Below are positions 1-5,330 of a DNA stretch of 10,286 nt, one piece after another. How positions within the stretch are numbered: the stretch's first letter is position 1; each line of letters begins with the position of its first letter. Origin of the DNA: Candidatus Kapaibacterium sp. (lineage in GTDB: Bacteria > Bacteroidota > Ignavibacteria > Palsa-1295); assembly GCA_025450975.1 (NCBI GenBank), contig JANWLI010000147.1, positions 1 to 10,286 on the forward strand, written 5' to 3'. Both the position numbers and the translations under genes were made by a program. The notes below the pieces were generated by a model. The model did no database searches, was not told the origin of the DNA, and saw only the letters and a program-made list of their open reading frames with translations.

Positions 1-747
1 AGCCTGGACGGTAACGTCGCAGGTCAGCGTGGGGCGGCGGAAGGATGTGCCTTCCGTGCTCTTGAAGATCTGATAGGTATTGCTGTGCGTAAGCGATACG
101 GTCGAATTTTGAAGCTCGGGATACTTCACAAACACTGCGGAGAGATCGCGAACAAACGCTTCGAGCGCTTTGCGATCGTAGTTCGATTCTTTCGGCGGCT
201 CGGCTACGGTTGCAACGGATGCCTTTGAAAAGTCGGGAAGATTCCTGTCTTCTTCGGAAAGCTGCTTGCGTTCGAGTGCTGCTTTCTTTTTTGTGAAAGT
301 CTCGTTCGCTTCTTTGAAGAGATTGTCGGTTGCGAGCCAGAGTCCGCGGCGAATGACGGAGTAGTCGTCGTCGAGGGGAAGCACCTGATCGATCTGCGGT
401 CCGCCGCCGCCGAAGAGTCCGCCGCCACCGCCATCGAAATTCTCATCGTTCATATGATAGTCGCCGACCATGAGGCGGAGGCTGAATGCTCTGCCGCGCG
501 TTTCCTGCGAGCGTGTGATGGCGCCGAAGGATGCGCCGATATCGAGACGCGTGTTGTCGTTGACGATGTAGGAAACGTTGAACGGATCGGTCAGCCCGGA
601 AAGGCGCAGCTTCTCTTTCGAGCGGCCAAGCTCGTCGTTCATTGCCTGCTCGATCGTCGAGATGGCTTTATCGGTTATGCGCTGTGCATAGAGGCTGCTC
701 GAAAGCGCAACGACAACAACTACGGCGATCTTAATAAAATTTTTCAT
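1..747 (-). CDS. Exported TldE/PmbA-like (U62 family) protein, N-terminal part, cut by window edge
   Basis: The frame is open from an ATG at 747 to the left edge, giving 249 codons without a stop. The protein starts with a clear Sec signal peptide (MKNFIKIAVVVVVALSSSLYAQ, cleavage near residue 22). It resembles the adjacent upstream protein over its length. Shared stretches are SFGAITRS versus SFGTLTRS (about residue 73), LMVGDYHM versus LRVGDFKL (about 92), a Gly-rich loop (about 106-116), RGLWLATDN versus LALWRETDN (about 134), and KSTEG versus TSTEG (about 229). The neighbour is a TldD homologue, so this is a TldD/TldE-family N-terminal domain. TldE-type partners usually lack the HExxxH zinc motif; that region lies outside the window, so the TldE assignment is inferred from gene order. 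The start lies 9 nt after the upstream stop and in the same frame, with no obvious Shine-Dalgarno, which suggests translational coupling. Confidence 0.8.
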   Translation of the reverse strand, partial: MKNFIKIAVVVVVALSSSLYAQRITDKAISTIEQAMNDELGRSKEKLRLSGLTDPFNVSYIVNDNTRLDIGASFGAITRSQETRGRAFSLRLMVGDYHMNDENFDGGGGGLFGGGGPQIDQVLPLDDDYSVIRRGLWLATDNLFKEANETFTKKKAALERKQLSEEDRNLPDFSKASVATVAEPPKESNYDRKALEAFVRDLSAVFVKYPELQNSTVSLTHSNTYQIFKSTEGTSFRRPTLTCDVTVQA

Positions 748-756
748 GGGGCTGCG

Positions 757-2475
757 TTAGCTTTTTGCGTTTTCGGGAGCCGGCAGAATGGGTAGGCGCT
801 CCTGCGACTTATCTTTTTTCTGGACTTCGATCTCGCGCACGAGCAAGCTCGGGCTCGAAGCGCTGACGGGCACCCAGCCGGACTCTGCGCCGCAGACGCC
901 GTTGAATCTTTCGAGCTGATCGCTGGCTGCGATGATGCGCTCGAAGGTTGCCAGCGGTGTGCCGATAAGATCGACGCCGCGGACGAGCTCGTCCTGACGG
1001 CCATCAGCGTAGACGCGGTAGACGAGGATGGGCAGCACGTTGAACGAGTTCGGGATCGTGCGGCCGGTAAGTGTGAAGCCGCCTTCGACCTGTTGGAAGC
1101 GGAGGCCGTACGGCTTGTTCTGCTTCTTGCATTCTTCGATGAGCATGTTGCGCAGTGCTGCTTCGGTTACGTGCTCCTTCGTTTCGACGATGAGATTCGA
1201 CTGGCGTGCGACCGGACGTTTGCCCGGCGCTGCGCGGCCGTGGCCGTTCGATTTATCAAAGCCTTCGATCGGCGAGCGGCTCATGAGGAAGCCTTTGAAG
1301 ACGCCGTCTTCGACGACGGTGACTTTCCGTGCTTTGATGCCTTCATCGTCGAACGTGTACGATCCCATGAGTGCATCGCCATCGAGCGATTTCAGGAGTG
1401 GATCGAAGACGACGGACATGAACGTCGGCAGGATGCGCTCGTTGATCTTCTTCTTAAAGGTCTGTCCTTCGTTGACATTTTTCTGGCGATGACCTTCGAT
1501 GCGATGGCCGAAGATCTCGTGGAAGAAGACGCCCGATGCTCCGCCGGAGAGGATCGCAGGTCCGGTGAACGGATCGACGATCGGCGCTTTGCGCAGATCG
1601 GCGAGCGTCTTTAACATCTGGCGCGTATCGTTAAGGATGACTTCGTCGGAGGGAAGGTCTTCGGGTTTGAATCCGAAATAACTTTTGTAGAGTGGCAACT
1701 CCATGCCGTCGTCGGCTTTCGTCATTGCCTGGATCATCATGCGTACATAGATCTGATTGGATGCCATGCTGACGCCTTCAGTCGACGTGTAGTATTTGCG
1801 AATGACAGTTGCGACGAGTGTTGCCTTTGCTTCGTAGATATGTTCTGCACCGCGGAAGACTGCGGAGTATTTGCGCAGCTTTTCTTCCCATGCCGAGCGA
1901 TTCTGGAAGTACGTGCCCATATCAACGGGCGGCTCGTAGAGGTTGCCACTTTCGGCTATCGGAAGCGGGGAGAAGTCGGCCGAAGTATCTTCTTCTTCAA
2001 CTTTGACGGTGCGGTTTGTCTTTACCTGTTCGAAACGCTCTTTCGCTGCTTTGTAGGCATTATCGGTTTCGCGCCAGAGCGCGAGGCGTAGGGCTTCGGG
2101 GTTGTTCTCGATCGGGGCCTGACGCGCGTTGACGCCGGCGAATCCGCCGCCGCCGAACATGCCGCCGTTGGCACGGATCTGATGCGTATTATCAAGCTTG
2201 AAATCGCCGACGCGGAGGTCGACTAGCAGGGTGCGGGTATGGGTGGAGTCGGAGCGGGTGAGCGTACCGAAGCTCGAGACCATGGTGACGTTCTGTTCGT
2301 CGCCGAGATTATAGCTGATGAAGTATGGGGCTACCGGCTGGCTGGAGAGCACCTGGTGTTCCCGTTTGAGCTCGGCGCTGAGGGTTTCGAGGACTTGGTC
2401 CTGGGCATTGGCAACTGTTGCGAGCGAGGCGCAAATAACAAGAACGCTCCCAAGGAGCATCCGACGAAGGTCCAT
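757..2475 (-). CDS. Exported TldD-like zinc metalloprotease (peptidase U62 family)
   Basis: A 572-aa protein. TldD proteins are metallopeptidases that, with TldE, degrade unfolded or modified peptides. Here the HExxxH motif is HEIFGH (H319, E320, H324), followed by RIEG. A late Cys lies in GVCGAESGWVPVS (C528), at the place of the third zinc ligand of E. coli TldD. Together these suggest an active metal site. Unlike cytoplasmic TldD, the protein begins with a signal peptide (hydrophobic residues 7-21, ending VANAQ near 25), so export to the periplasm or beyond is inferred. A Gly-rich stretch (about 104-111) sits in the N-terminal domain. The ATG at 2475 is chosen because AAAGGA lies 6 nt upstream and the signal peptide starts there. 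The frame stays open to 2751, but that extension crosses a terminator and the rplL coding region. The paralogous gene follows after 9 nt, so the two probably form an operon. Confidence 0.9.
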   Translation of the reverse strand: MDLRRMLLGSVLVICASLATVANAQDQVLETLSAELKREHQVLSSQPVAPYFISYNLGDEQNVTMVSSFGTLTRSDSTHTRTLLVDLRVGDFKLDNTHQIRANGGMFGGGGFAGVNARQAPIENNPEALRLALWRETDNAYKAAKERFEQVKTNRTVKVEEEDTSADFSPLPIAESGNLYEPPVDMGTYFQNRSAWEEKLRKYSAVFRGAEHIYEAKATLVATVIRKYYTSTEGVSMASNQIYVRMMIQAMTKADDGMELPLYKSYFGFKPEDLPSDEVILNDTRQMLKTLADLRKAPIVDPFTGPAILSGGASGVFFHEIFGHRIEGHRQKNVNEGQTFKKKINERILPTFMSVVFDPLLKSLDGDALMGSYTFDDEGIKARKVTVVEDGVFKGFLMSRSPIEGFDKSNGHGRAAPGKRPVARQSNLIVETKEHVTEAALRNMLIEECKKQNKPYGLRFQQVEGGFTLTGRTIPNSFNVLPILVYRVYADGRQDELVRGVDLIGTPLATFERIIAASDQLERFNGVCGAESGWVPVSASSPSLLVREIEVQKKDKSQERLPILPAPENAKS

Positions 2476-2481
2476 ACTATA

Positions 2482-2487
2482 TCCTTT
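2482..2487 (-). promoter_or_regulatory. Ribosome binding site that fixes the start of the TldD-like gene
   Basis: On the minus strand AAAGGA is followed by TATAGT and then ATG (2475). The 6-nt spacing and the signal peptide that begins at this ATG support it over in-frame starts up to 2751. Confidence 0.7.
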
Positions 2488-2540
2488 ACTGATGATGTCG
2501 GTATTACGTAGGGAACAGGGAAGTTGTTCCTGTTCCTGGA

Positions 2541-2580
2541 AATGAAAAACCCCGAAAAGTTTGTGCTTTCCGGGGCCATT
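2541..2580 (-). terminator. Intrinsic terminator after rplJ-rplL
   Basis: Read on the minus strand, CCCCGGAAAG (2575-2566), a 6-nt loop and CTTTTCGGGG (2559-2550) form a 10-bp stem with one G-U pair. Five T residues follow (2549-2545). It lies 46 nt after the rplL stop and about 70 nt before the TldD-like start. It should end most ribosomal-protein transcription before the protease genes, implying partial read-through or a separate promoter for them. Confidence 0.88.
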
Positions 2581-2620
2581 CAAACCTCTTACACTACTAA
2601 GAGCTTTCAGAGGGGGCAAG

Positions 2621-3001
2621 TTACTTAAGCTCGACCTTTGCGCCGGCTTCTTCAAGTTTCTTTTTGAGTGCTTCAGCATCTGCTTTAGCAATGCCTTCCT
2701 TAACGGGCTTCGGTGCGCCGTCAACGAGATCTTTAGCTTCTTTGAGGCCAAGACCCGTTGCTTCGCGGACTGCTTTGATCACATTGATCTTCTGCGCGCC
2801 GCCATCAGCAAGGATAACGTCAAATTCGGTCTTTTCTTCTGCTGCAGGAGCTCCGCCGCCTGCTGCAGGCATCATACCGCCCATCATCATGGGGGCTGCT
2901 GCTGTAACGCCGAACTTATCTTCGAGCGCTTTCTTAAGCTCAGCTGCCTCACCGAGGGTCAGGTTCGATATTGTATCTACGATTGAATTGATATCTGCCA
3001 T
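2621..3001 (-). CDS. rplL: 50S ribosomal protein L7/L12
   Basis: A 126-aa protein of typical L7/L12 length. It forms the flexible dimers of the ribosomal stalk that recruit elongation factors, and it binds the C-terminal helix of L10. The N-terminal dimerisation domain is residues 1-33 (LTLGEAAELKKALEDKFGV at about 15-33). A flexible hinge rich in Ala, Met, Gly and Pro follows (about 34-55). The C-terminal domain starts at EKTEFDVIL and includes the conserved IKAVREATGLGLKEAKDLVD helix region that contacts factors. AGGAG lies about 9 nt upstream of the ATG. The hinge is notable for Met runs (PMMMGGMMP). The gene follows rplJ by 63 nt, the standard order, but is not followed by rpoB. Confidence 0.98.
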   Translation of the reverse strand: MADINSIVDTISNLTLGEAAELKKALEDKFGVTAAAPMMMGGMMPAAGGGAPAAEEKTEFDVILADGGAQKINVIKAVREATGLGLKEAKDLVDGAPKPVKEGIAKADAEALKKKLEEAGAKVELK

Positions 3002-3064
3002 TATTGTAACTCCTACAAATAATTGATTTTTACTAGTACACTAAGTGAAGCTGAGTGCGTAAAC

Positions 3065-3604
3065 TTATGCTGCTGCGCTTTCGCCGCGTTTTTTCTCGAT
3101 CGCGTCAAGGACGTAGACGAGGTCGCGCTGAAGCGCTCCGAGAACTCCGGTGATGCCGGAGATCGGTGCCTGCAGGCTGCCGACGATGCTTGCCATGATG
3201 TCCTTCTTGGTCGGAAGGTTGGCGAGCATTTTGAGCTGCTTGCTGTCGAACATCGAACCGTCAAGCCAGGCAAGTTTGAATGCCGGCTTGTTATCGTTCT
3301 TTCCAACAAATTCGTTAAGGATGCGCGCCGGAGCTGCCGGATCTTCGGTACCGAAGGCAAGGGCCGTCTGGCCTTGCAGGTTGGCGATGATCTGGTCGTT
3401 TAAGAGACCTTTCGCATCGAGTGCGCGCTGGATCAGGGTATTCTTGGCGACCTTATAGGTGACGCCGGCCGCGCGGAACTGGTTACGCAGGTTTGTAGCC
3501 TGGGCAACCGTTAAGCCCTTATAATCCGTAAAATAGATACTCGTAGCGCCTTCAAGCACTGATTCGAGTTCTGCAATTGCTAATGTCTTTTCTTCGCGTG
3601 TCAT
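3065..3604 (-). CDS. rplJ: 50S ribosomal protein L10
   Basis: A 179-aa protein, close to the usual 165-180 aa of bacterial L10. L10 anchors the L7/L12 dimers to 23S rRNA at the stalk base. Visible hallmarks are the N-terminal MTREEKTLAIAELESVLEG, YFTDYKGLTVAQATNLRNQF (about 24-43), YKVAKNTLIQRAL (about 51-63) and the GTEDPAAPARIL segment (about 86-97). The C-terminal helices (about 133-179, rich in LGALQRDLVYVLDAI) are the L7/L12-binding part. The Shine-Dalgarno is weak (AAGAA about 6 nt before the ATG). It heads an rplJ-rplL unit. The leader carries two hairpins, which fits the known feedback control of this operon by L10-L7/L12, although the RNA motif itself was not verified. Confidence 0.98.
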   Translation of the reverse strand: MTREEKTLAIAELESVLEGATSIYFTDYKGLTVAQATNLRNQFRAAGVTYKVAKNTLIQRALDAKGLLNDQIIANLQGQTALAFGTEDPAAPARILNEFVGKNDNKPAFKLAWLDGSMFDSKQLKMLANLPTKKDIMASIVGSLQAPISGITGVLGALQRDLVYVLDAIEKKRGESAAA

Positions 3605-3640
3605 GGCTTATTCTTGGCTGAATTACCCTTTTCCGTTAGA

Positions 3641-3665
3641 GCCACAGAAAACCGCCTGCTGTGGC
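3641..3665 (-). promoter_or_regulatory. Hairpin in the rplJ leader, candidate L10 autoregulatory element
   Basis: GCCACAG and CTGTGGC form a perfect 7-bp stem around an 11-nt loop, ending about 37 nt upstream of the rplJ start. No T-run follows on the minus strand, so it does not look like a terminator. In many bacteria the mRNA leader of rplJL binds the L10-(L12)n complex. This placement fits such an element, but I cannot confirm the kink-turn and consensus by eye. Confidence 0.4.
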
Positions 3666-3705
3666 CAAAAGTTCATGTTTTTTTAACGTTTTTGTTAATA
3701 TTCCT

Positions 3706-3725
3706 AAGAAGGGAAACTCCTTCTT
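3706..3725. repeat. Perfect inverted repeat in the intergenic region between rplJ and the 105-aa gene
   Basis: AAGAAGG (3706-3712), a 6-nt loop and CCTTCTT (3719-3725) form a perfect 7-bp stem. It lies between two divergent genes, so it could belong to either leader or act as DNA. No T-run follows in either direction, and the AT-rich stretch at about 3680-3700 lies on the rplJ side. It may be the first hairpin of the rplJ leader. The rest of the 171-nt region shows no convincing promoter boxes. Confidence 0.4.
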
Positions 3726-3775
3726 GAGACTTCGCCGTTATGTACGCCCTATTAGCCTCCCCCAAAGGATAGACT

Positions 3776-4093
3776 ATGGACTACGTCGCAGCCTTACGCT
3801 CCCCACTTCGCTTGTTAAATGCCAGTGTCCACGATTGGCGTGGCCGAAAGCTCTATGCCTACCTCTTTTTTAGCGGTTTTGTGGAGGATTTCTGCTTTTT
3901 GTTCTGGATCTTCCTTGCTTCGCGCGGCATGATCCTGCCCGTCATGCTCTTTGTCTACGTCTGGTCGTCGGTCCGTGACTCCTACTATGCAATCCCGACG
4001 GAGGTCTGGCAGGATCCGAGGACGCGCAGATTCGAGAAGTTGGGTTCTGCACTCGGAGCCGGGGTATCGCTGTATTTCTTCCCCCTTGTATAG
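3776..4093 (+). CDS. Small membrane protein of unknown function (105 aa)
   Basis: The start is supported by AAAGGAT just upstream of the ATG. The product is not recognised. A short, basic N-terminal part (residues 1-25, with RSPLRLL and WRGRK) is followed by two hydrophobic segments (about 26-48 and 51-67, rich in Phe, Leu and Trp) joined by SRG. A polar loop with EVWQDPRTRRFEKLG (about 76-90) leads to a hydrophobic C-terminus (about 91-105, GAGVSLYFFPLV). Two, perhaps three, membrane passes are predicted by eye, so an inner-membrane location is inferred. It is divergent from rplJ. No terminator lies between it and the next gene (52 nt), so the two may be co-transcribed. No catalytic motif is visible. 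Confidence 0.7.
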   Translation: MDYVAALRSPLRLLNASVHDWRGRKLYAYLFFSGFVEDFCFLFWIFLASRGMILPVMLFVYVWSSVRDSYYAIPTEVWQDPRTRRFEKLGSALGAGVSLYFFPLV

Positions 4094-4145
4094 GGAATTA
4101 CTTTGATTTTTAGGGCATTCTCAACTGCGAAGGAGAATCACCTCT

Positions 4146-4562
4146 ATGCTCCGTTATACATTTCTCGCCGGATTCCTACTTTTGAATGCGACCATCGCTT
4201 TTTCGCAAGGCATTATGTGGCAAGTAGAACCGGAAAAGTCAGTTCACTATTATAAGCAACGGTTTCATTTGCCTGAGTGGGCAAGGTCATTCGCCGATTC
4301 GACTTTAAGAAAAGTTGGCTTGCCAGCCACTACAGATCTGGGGTCTCCGGTCTATTCTAAAGTAATTAATCTTCCTCCTGGTGTTCGACCGGTCGACTAC
4401 ATCGGCAGAGATGGTCTTCCCGGAGATCCGTTACCGGCAGTGATGTTTGCTCCACGGCGCTTCGATTTCGACAAACTCCGCCAGCTGATGATTGATGACT
4501 GGAAGACGCAAACGCCGGTAGAGCAGACGCCGCGCAAGCAATTGCTTGATGAAGTAAAATAA
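4146..4562 (+). CDS. Secreted protein of unknown function (138 aa)
   Basis: The start is supported by GAAGGAG about 10 nt before the ATG. A Sec signal peptide is clear: MLRYTFLAGFLLLNATIAFS, with cleavage likely before Q21. There is no lipobox Cys, so the mature protein of about 118 residues is probably periplasmic or released. It contains aromatic and charged segments (VHYYKQRFHLPEWARSFAD at about 33-51), a Pro/Gly-rich middle (about 74-98, with LPPGVRP and GRDGLPGDPLP) and an amphipathic C-terminal helix region (about 106-138). There are no cysteines. I do not recognise the family. A strong terminator follows after 19 nt, so this gene closes the unit that may begin with the 105-aa membrane protein. 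Confidence 0.75.
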   Translation: MLRYTFLAGFLLLNATIAFSQGIMWQVEPEKSVHYYKQRFHLPEWARSFADSTLRKVGLPATTDLGSPVYSKVINLPPGVRPVDYIGRDGLPGDPLPAVMFAPRRFDFDKLRQLMIDDWKTQTPVEQTPRKQLLDEVK

Positions 4563-4581
4563 TCTATTTTCCGAATTCTTC

Positions 4582-4611
4582 AAACCGCGCTCCCCGGAGT
4601 GCGGTTTTTTT
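4582..4611 (+). terminator. Intrinsic terminator after the 138-aa secreted protein gene
   Basis: AAACCGC (4582-4588) pairs with GCGGTTT (4601-4607). The pairing continues inward through a G-U pair and CTC/GAG to a tight CCCG-type loop. Seven T residues (4605-4611) overlap the descending arm and follow it. The stem is GC-rich and well placed 19 nt past the stop. Confidence 0.9.
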
Positions 4612-4626
4612 ATGCGTTCTATTTAT

Positions 4627-4634
4627 TATATTTG
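4627..4634 (+). promoter_or_regulatory. Candidate Bacteroidota-type -7 promoter box
   Basis: TATATTTG matches the TAnnTTTG consensus known for Bacteroidota housekeeping promoters. It lies between a terminator and the 64-aa gene, where a promoter is needed. The -33 TTTG box is not evident (only a T-run near 4605-4611), and the leader would be short (about 10-15 nt). Confidence 0.35.
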
Positions 4635-4651
4635 AAGAAAGGAGAATACCT

Positions 4652-4846
4652 ATGGGAAGCTTTTATAAGGGGAAAAAAGTGTATTGTATCGACAAGGACA
4701 GCCCGTACTTCGGGAAGCGGCTGGTGGTCGATAAATTCAACGAAAAGGACGAACCGGTCTTTAGCGAGGCCTTATCGGGGAAGCAGGTGGACGTTAAGGA
4801 GGACCAGGTAGGGGAATACCCCCCAAACGAGAAGGATAGCTGGTAG
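4652..4846 (+). CDS. Small soluble protein of unknown function (64 aa)
   Basis: A strong Shine-Dalgarno (AAAGGAG, about 8 nt spacing) and isolation between a terminator and a hairpin argue that this short frame is real. The product is hydrophilic and charged, with many Lys, Asp and Glu. It has no signal peptide or membrane segment, so it is probably cytoplasmic. The order of short hydrophobic strands (KKVYCID at about 8-14, KRLVVDKF at 22-29, EPVFSEAL at 34-41, KQVDVKEDQVGEY at 44-56) suggests a small beta-barrel or SH3-like fold, perhaps like KOW or chromo-type domains. That is a guess from the strand pattern only. There is a single Cys (C12) and no catalytic motif. It appears to be monocistronic. 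Confidence 0.72.
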   Translation: MGSFYKGKKVYCIDKDSPYFGKRLVVDKFNEKDEPVFSEALSGKQVDVKEDQVGEYPPNEKDSW

Positions 4847-4872
4847 CCATAATTAGCAAATTCGAACAAATG

Positions 4873-4895
4873 GCGGGGAAACGATTTCCCCCCGC
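4873..4895 (+). terminator. GC-rich hairpin after the 64-aa gene, possible weak terminator
   Basis: GGGGAAA and TTTCCCC pair around a CGA loop, and the outer GC pairs extend the stem with a two-C bulge. It starts 26 nt after the stop. Only a loose T-rich stretch (TTAGATTTTA from 4901) follows, so it is at best a weak intrinsic terminator. It might instead stabilise the 3' end. Confidence 0.4.
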
Positions 4896-4942
4896 ATATG
4901 TTAGATTTTACGTCAAGATTTTATATTTTAGCTAAAGCAATT

Positions 4943-5278
4943 ATGAAAAAGATCCTTTCCCTCTTTTTGGTTTGTTCGTTTTTGGCCGTCGGCGTAACGG
5001 CGAATGCCTGCGATGGTCACAAGAAGGCTATGAAAGCCTCAACAGAAGTTGCAAAGACACCGGTCACCACTGCCAGCACAGCAGTAACGAAAGATGCCAA
5101 GAAGGCAGAGTGCACACCTGCTGAAAAGGCTGCTTGCGTCGATAAAGCTTCGACCAAGGCTGGCTGCGGCACCGAAGGTGTGAAGACGACCAGCACGGAT
5201 GCTACCGGCGCTGCGAAGGCAAAGTCATGCTGTCCGACTGGCGCAGCTAAGAAGACGATGGCTGCAAAGAAGTCGTAA
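4943..5278 (+). CDS. Exported Cys/Lys/Ala-rich protein of unknown function (111 aa)
   Basis: The ATG at 4943 is chosen because a signal peptide starts there (MKKILSLFLVCSFLAVGVTANA, cleavage near 22/23). An upstream in-frame ATG at 4898 would put extra residues before it and overlaps the hairpin zone. The mature part of about 89 residues is low-complexity. It has about 17 Lys, many Ala and Thr, and six Cys (C23, C57, C65, C75, C96, C97), the last two adjacent in KSCCPTG. Segments AECTPAEKAACVDK and STKAGCG look like degenerate repeats of a Cys-Lys-Ala unit. The composition suggests an unstructured, basic, possibly metal- or thiol-reactive exported protein; that role is inference. C23 directly follows the cleavage site, but the preceding residues (TANA) do not make a good lipobox. 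There is no clear Shine-Dalgarno. A bidirectional terminator follows. Confidence 0.78.
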   Translation: MKKILSLFLVCSFLAVGVTANACDGHKKAMKASTEVAKTPVTTASTAVTKDAKKAECTPAEKAACVDKASTKAGCGTEGVKTTSTDATGAAKAKSCCPTGAAKKTMAAKKS

Positions 5279-5292
5279 ACGATTTTTATCGT

Positions 5293-5330
5293 TAAATGAA
5301 AAGGCGCCTCATGGGCGCCTTTTTCATTTA
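5293..5330. terminator. Bidirectional terminator between convergent genes
   Basis: TAAATGAAAAGGCGCC (5293-5308) pairs with GGCGCCTTTTTCATTTA (5314-5330) around a 5-nt loop. The stem has about 16 pairs with one bulged T. An A-tract on the left arm and a T-tract on the right arm give a U-run in both directions. It serves the 111-aa gene (plus) and the lipoprotein gene (minus), whose TAA stop (5330-5328) lies inside the stem. Confidence 0.9.

Noticed and set aside
1028..1614. Plus-strand open frames of 154 and 173 codons across the protease gene
   Set aside because: They are antisense to a well-supported HExxxH protease and have composition typical of shadow frames.
2476..2751. N-terminal extension of the TldD-like frame by 92 residues
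   Set aside because: It crosses the rplL terminator and the 3' end of rplL, has no ribosome-binding site, and would bury the signal peptide; the ATG at 2475 with AAAGGA is better.
2561..3026. Plus-strand open frames opposite rplL
   Set aside because: rplL is unambiguous on the minus strand; these are shadows.
3605..3775. tRNA gene or small ORF between rplJ and the 105-aa gene
   Set aside because: No cloverleaf arms or TpsiC-loop sequence are visible, and the short frame at 3661 has no ribosome-binding site and runs out of frame into the 105-aa gene.
4086..4145. Promoter box TTACTTTG before the 138-aa gene
   Set aside because: It departs from TAnnTTTG at one position and has no upstream TTTG box at proper spacing.
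4898..4942. Earlier start of the Cys/Lys-rich protein
   Set aside because: It adds 15 residues before a clear signal peptide and begins right at the hairpin; the ATG at 4943 gives a normal signal peptide.
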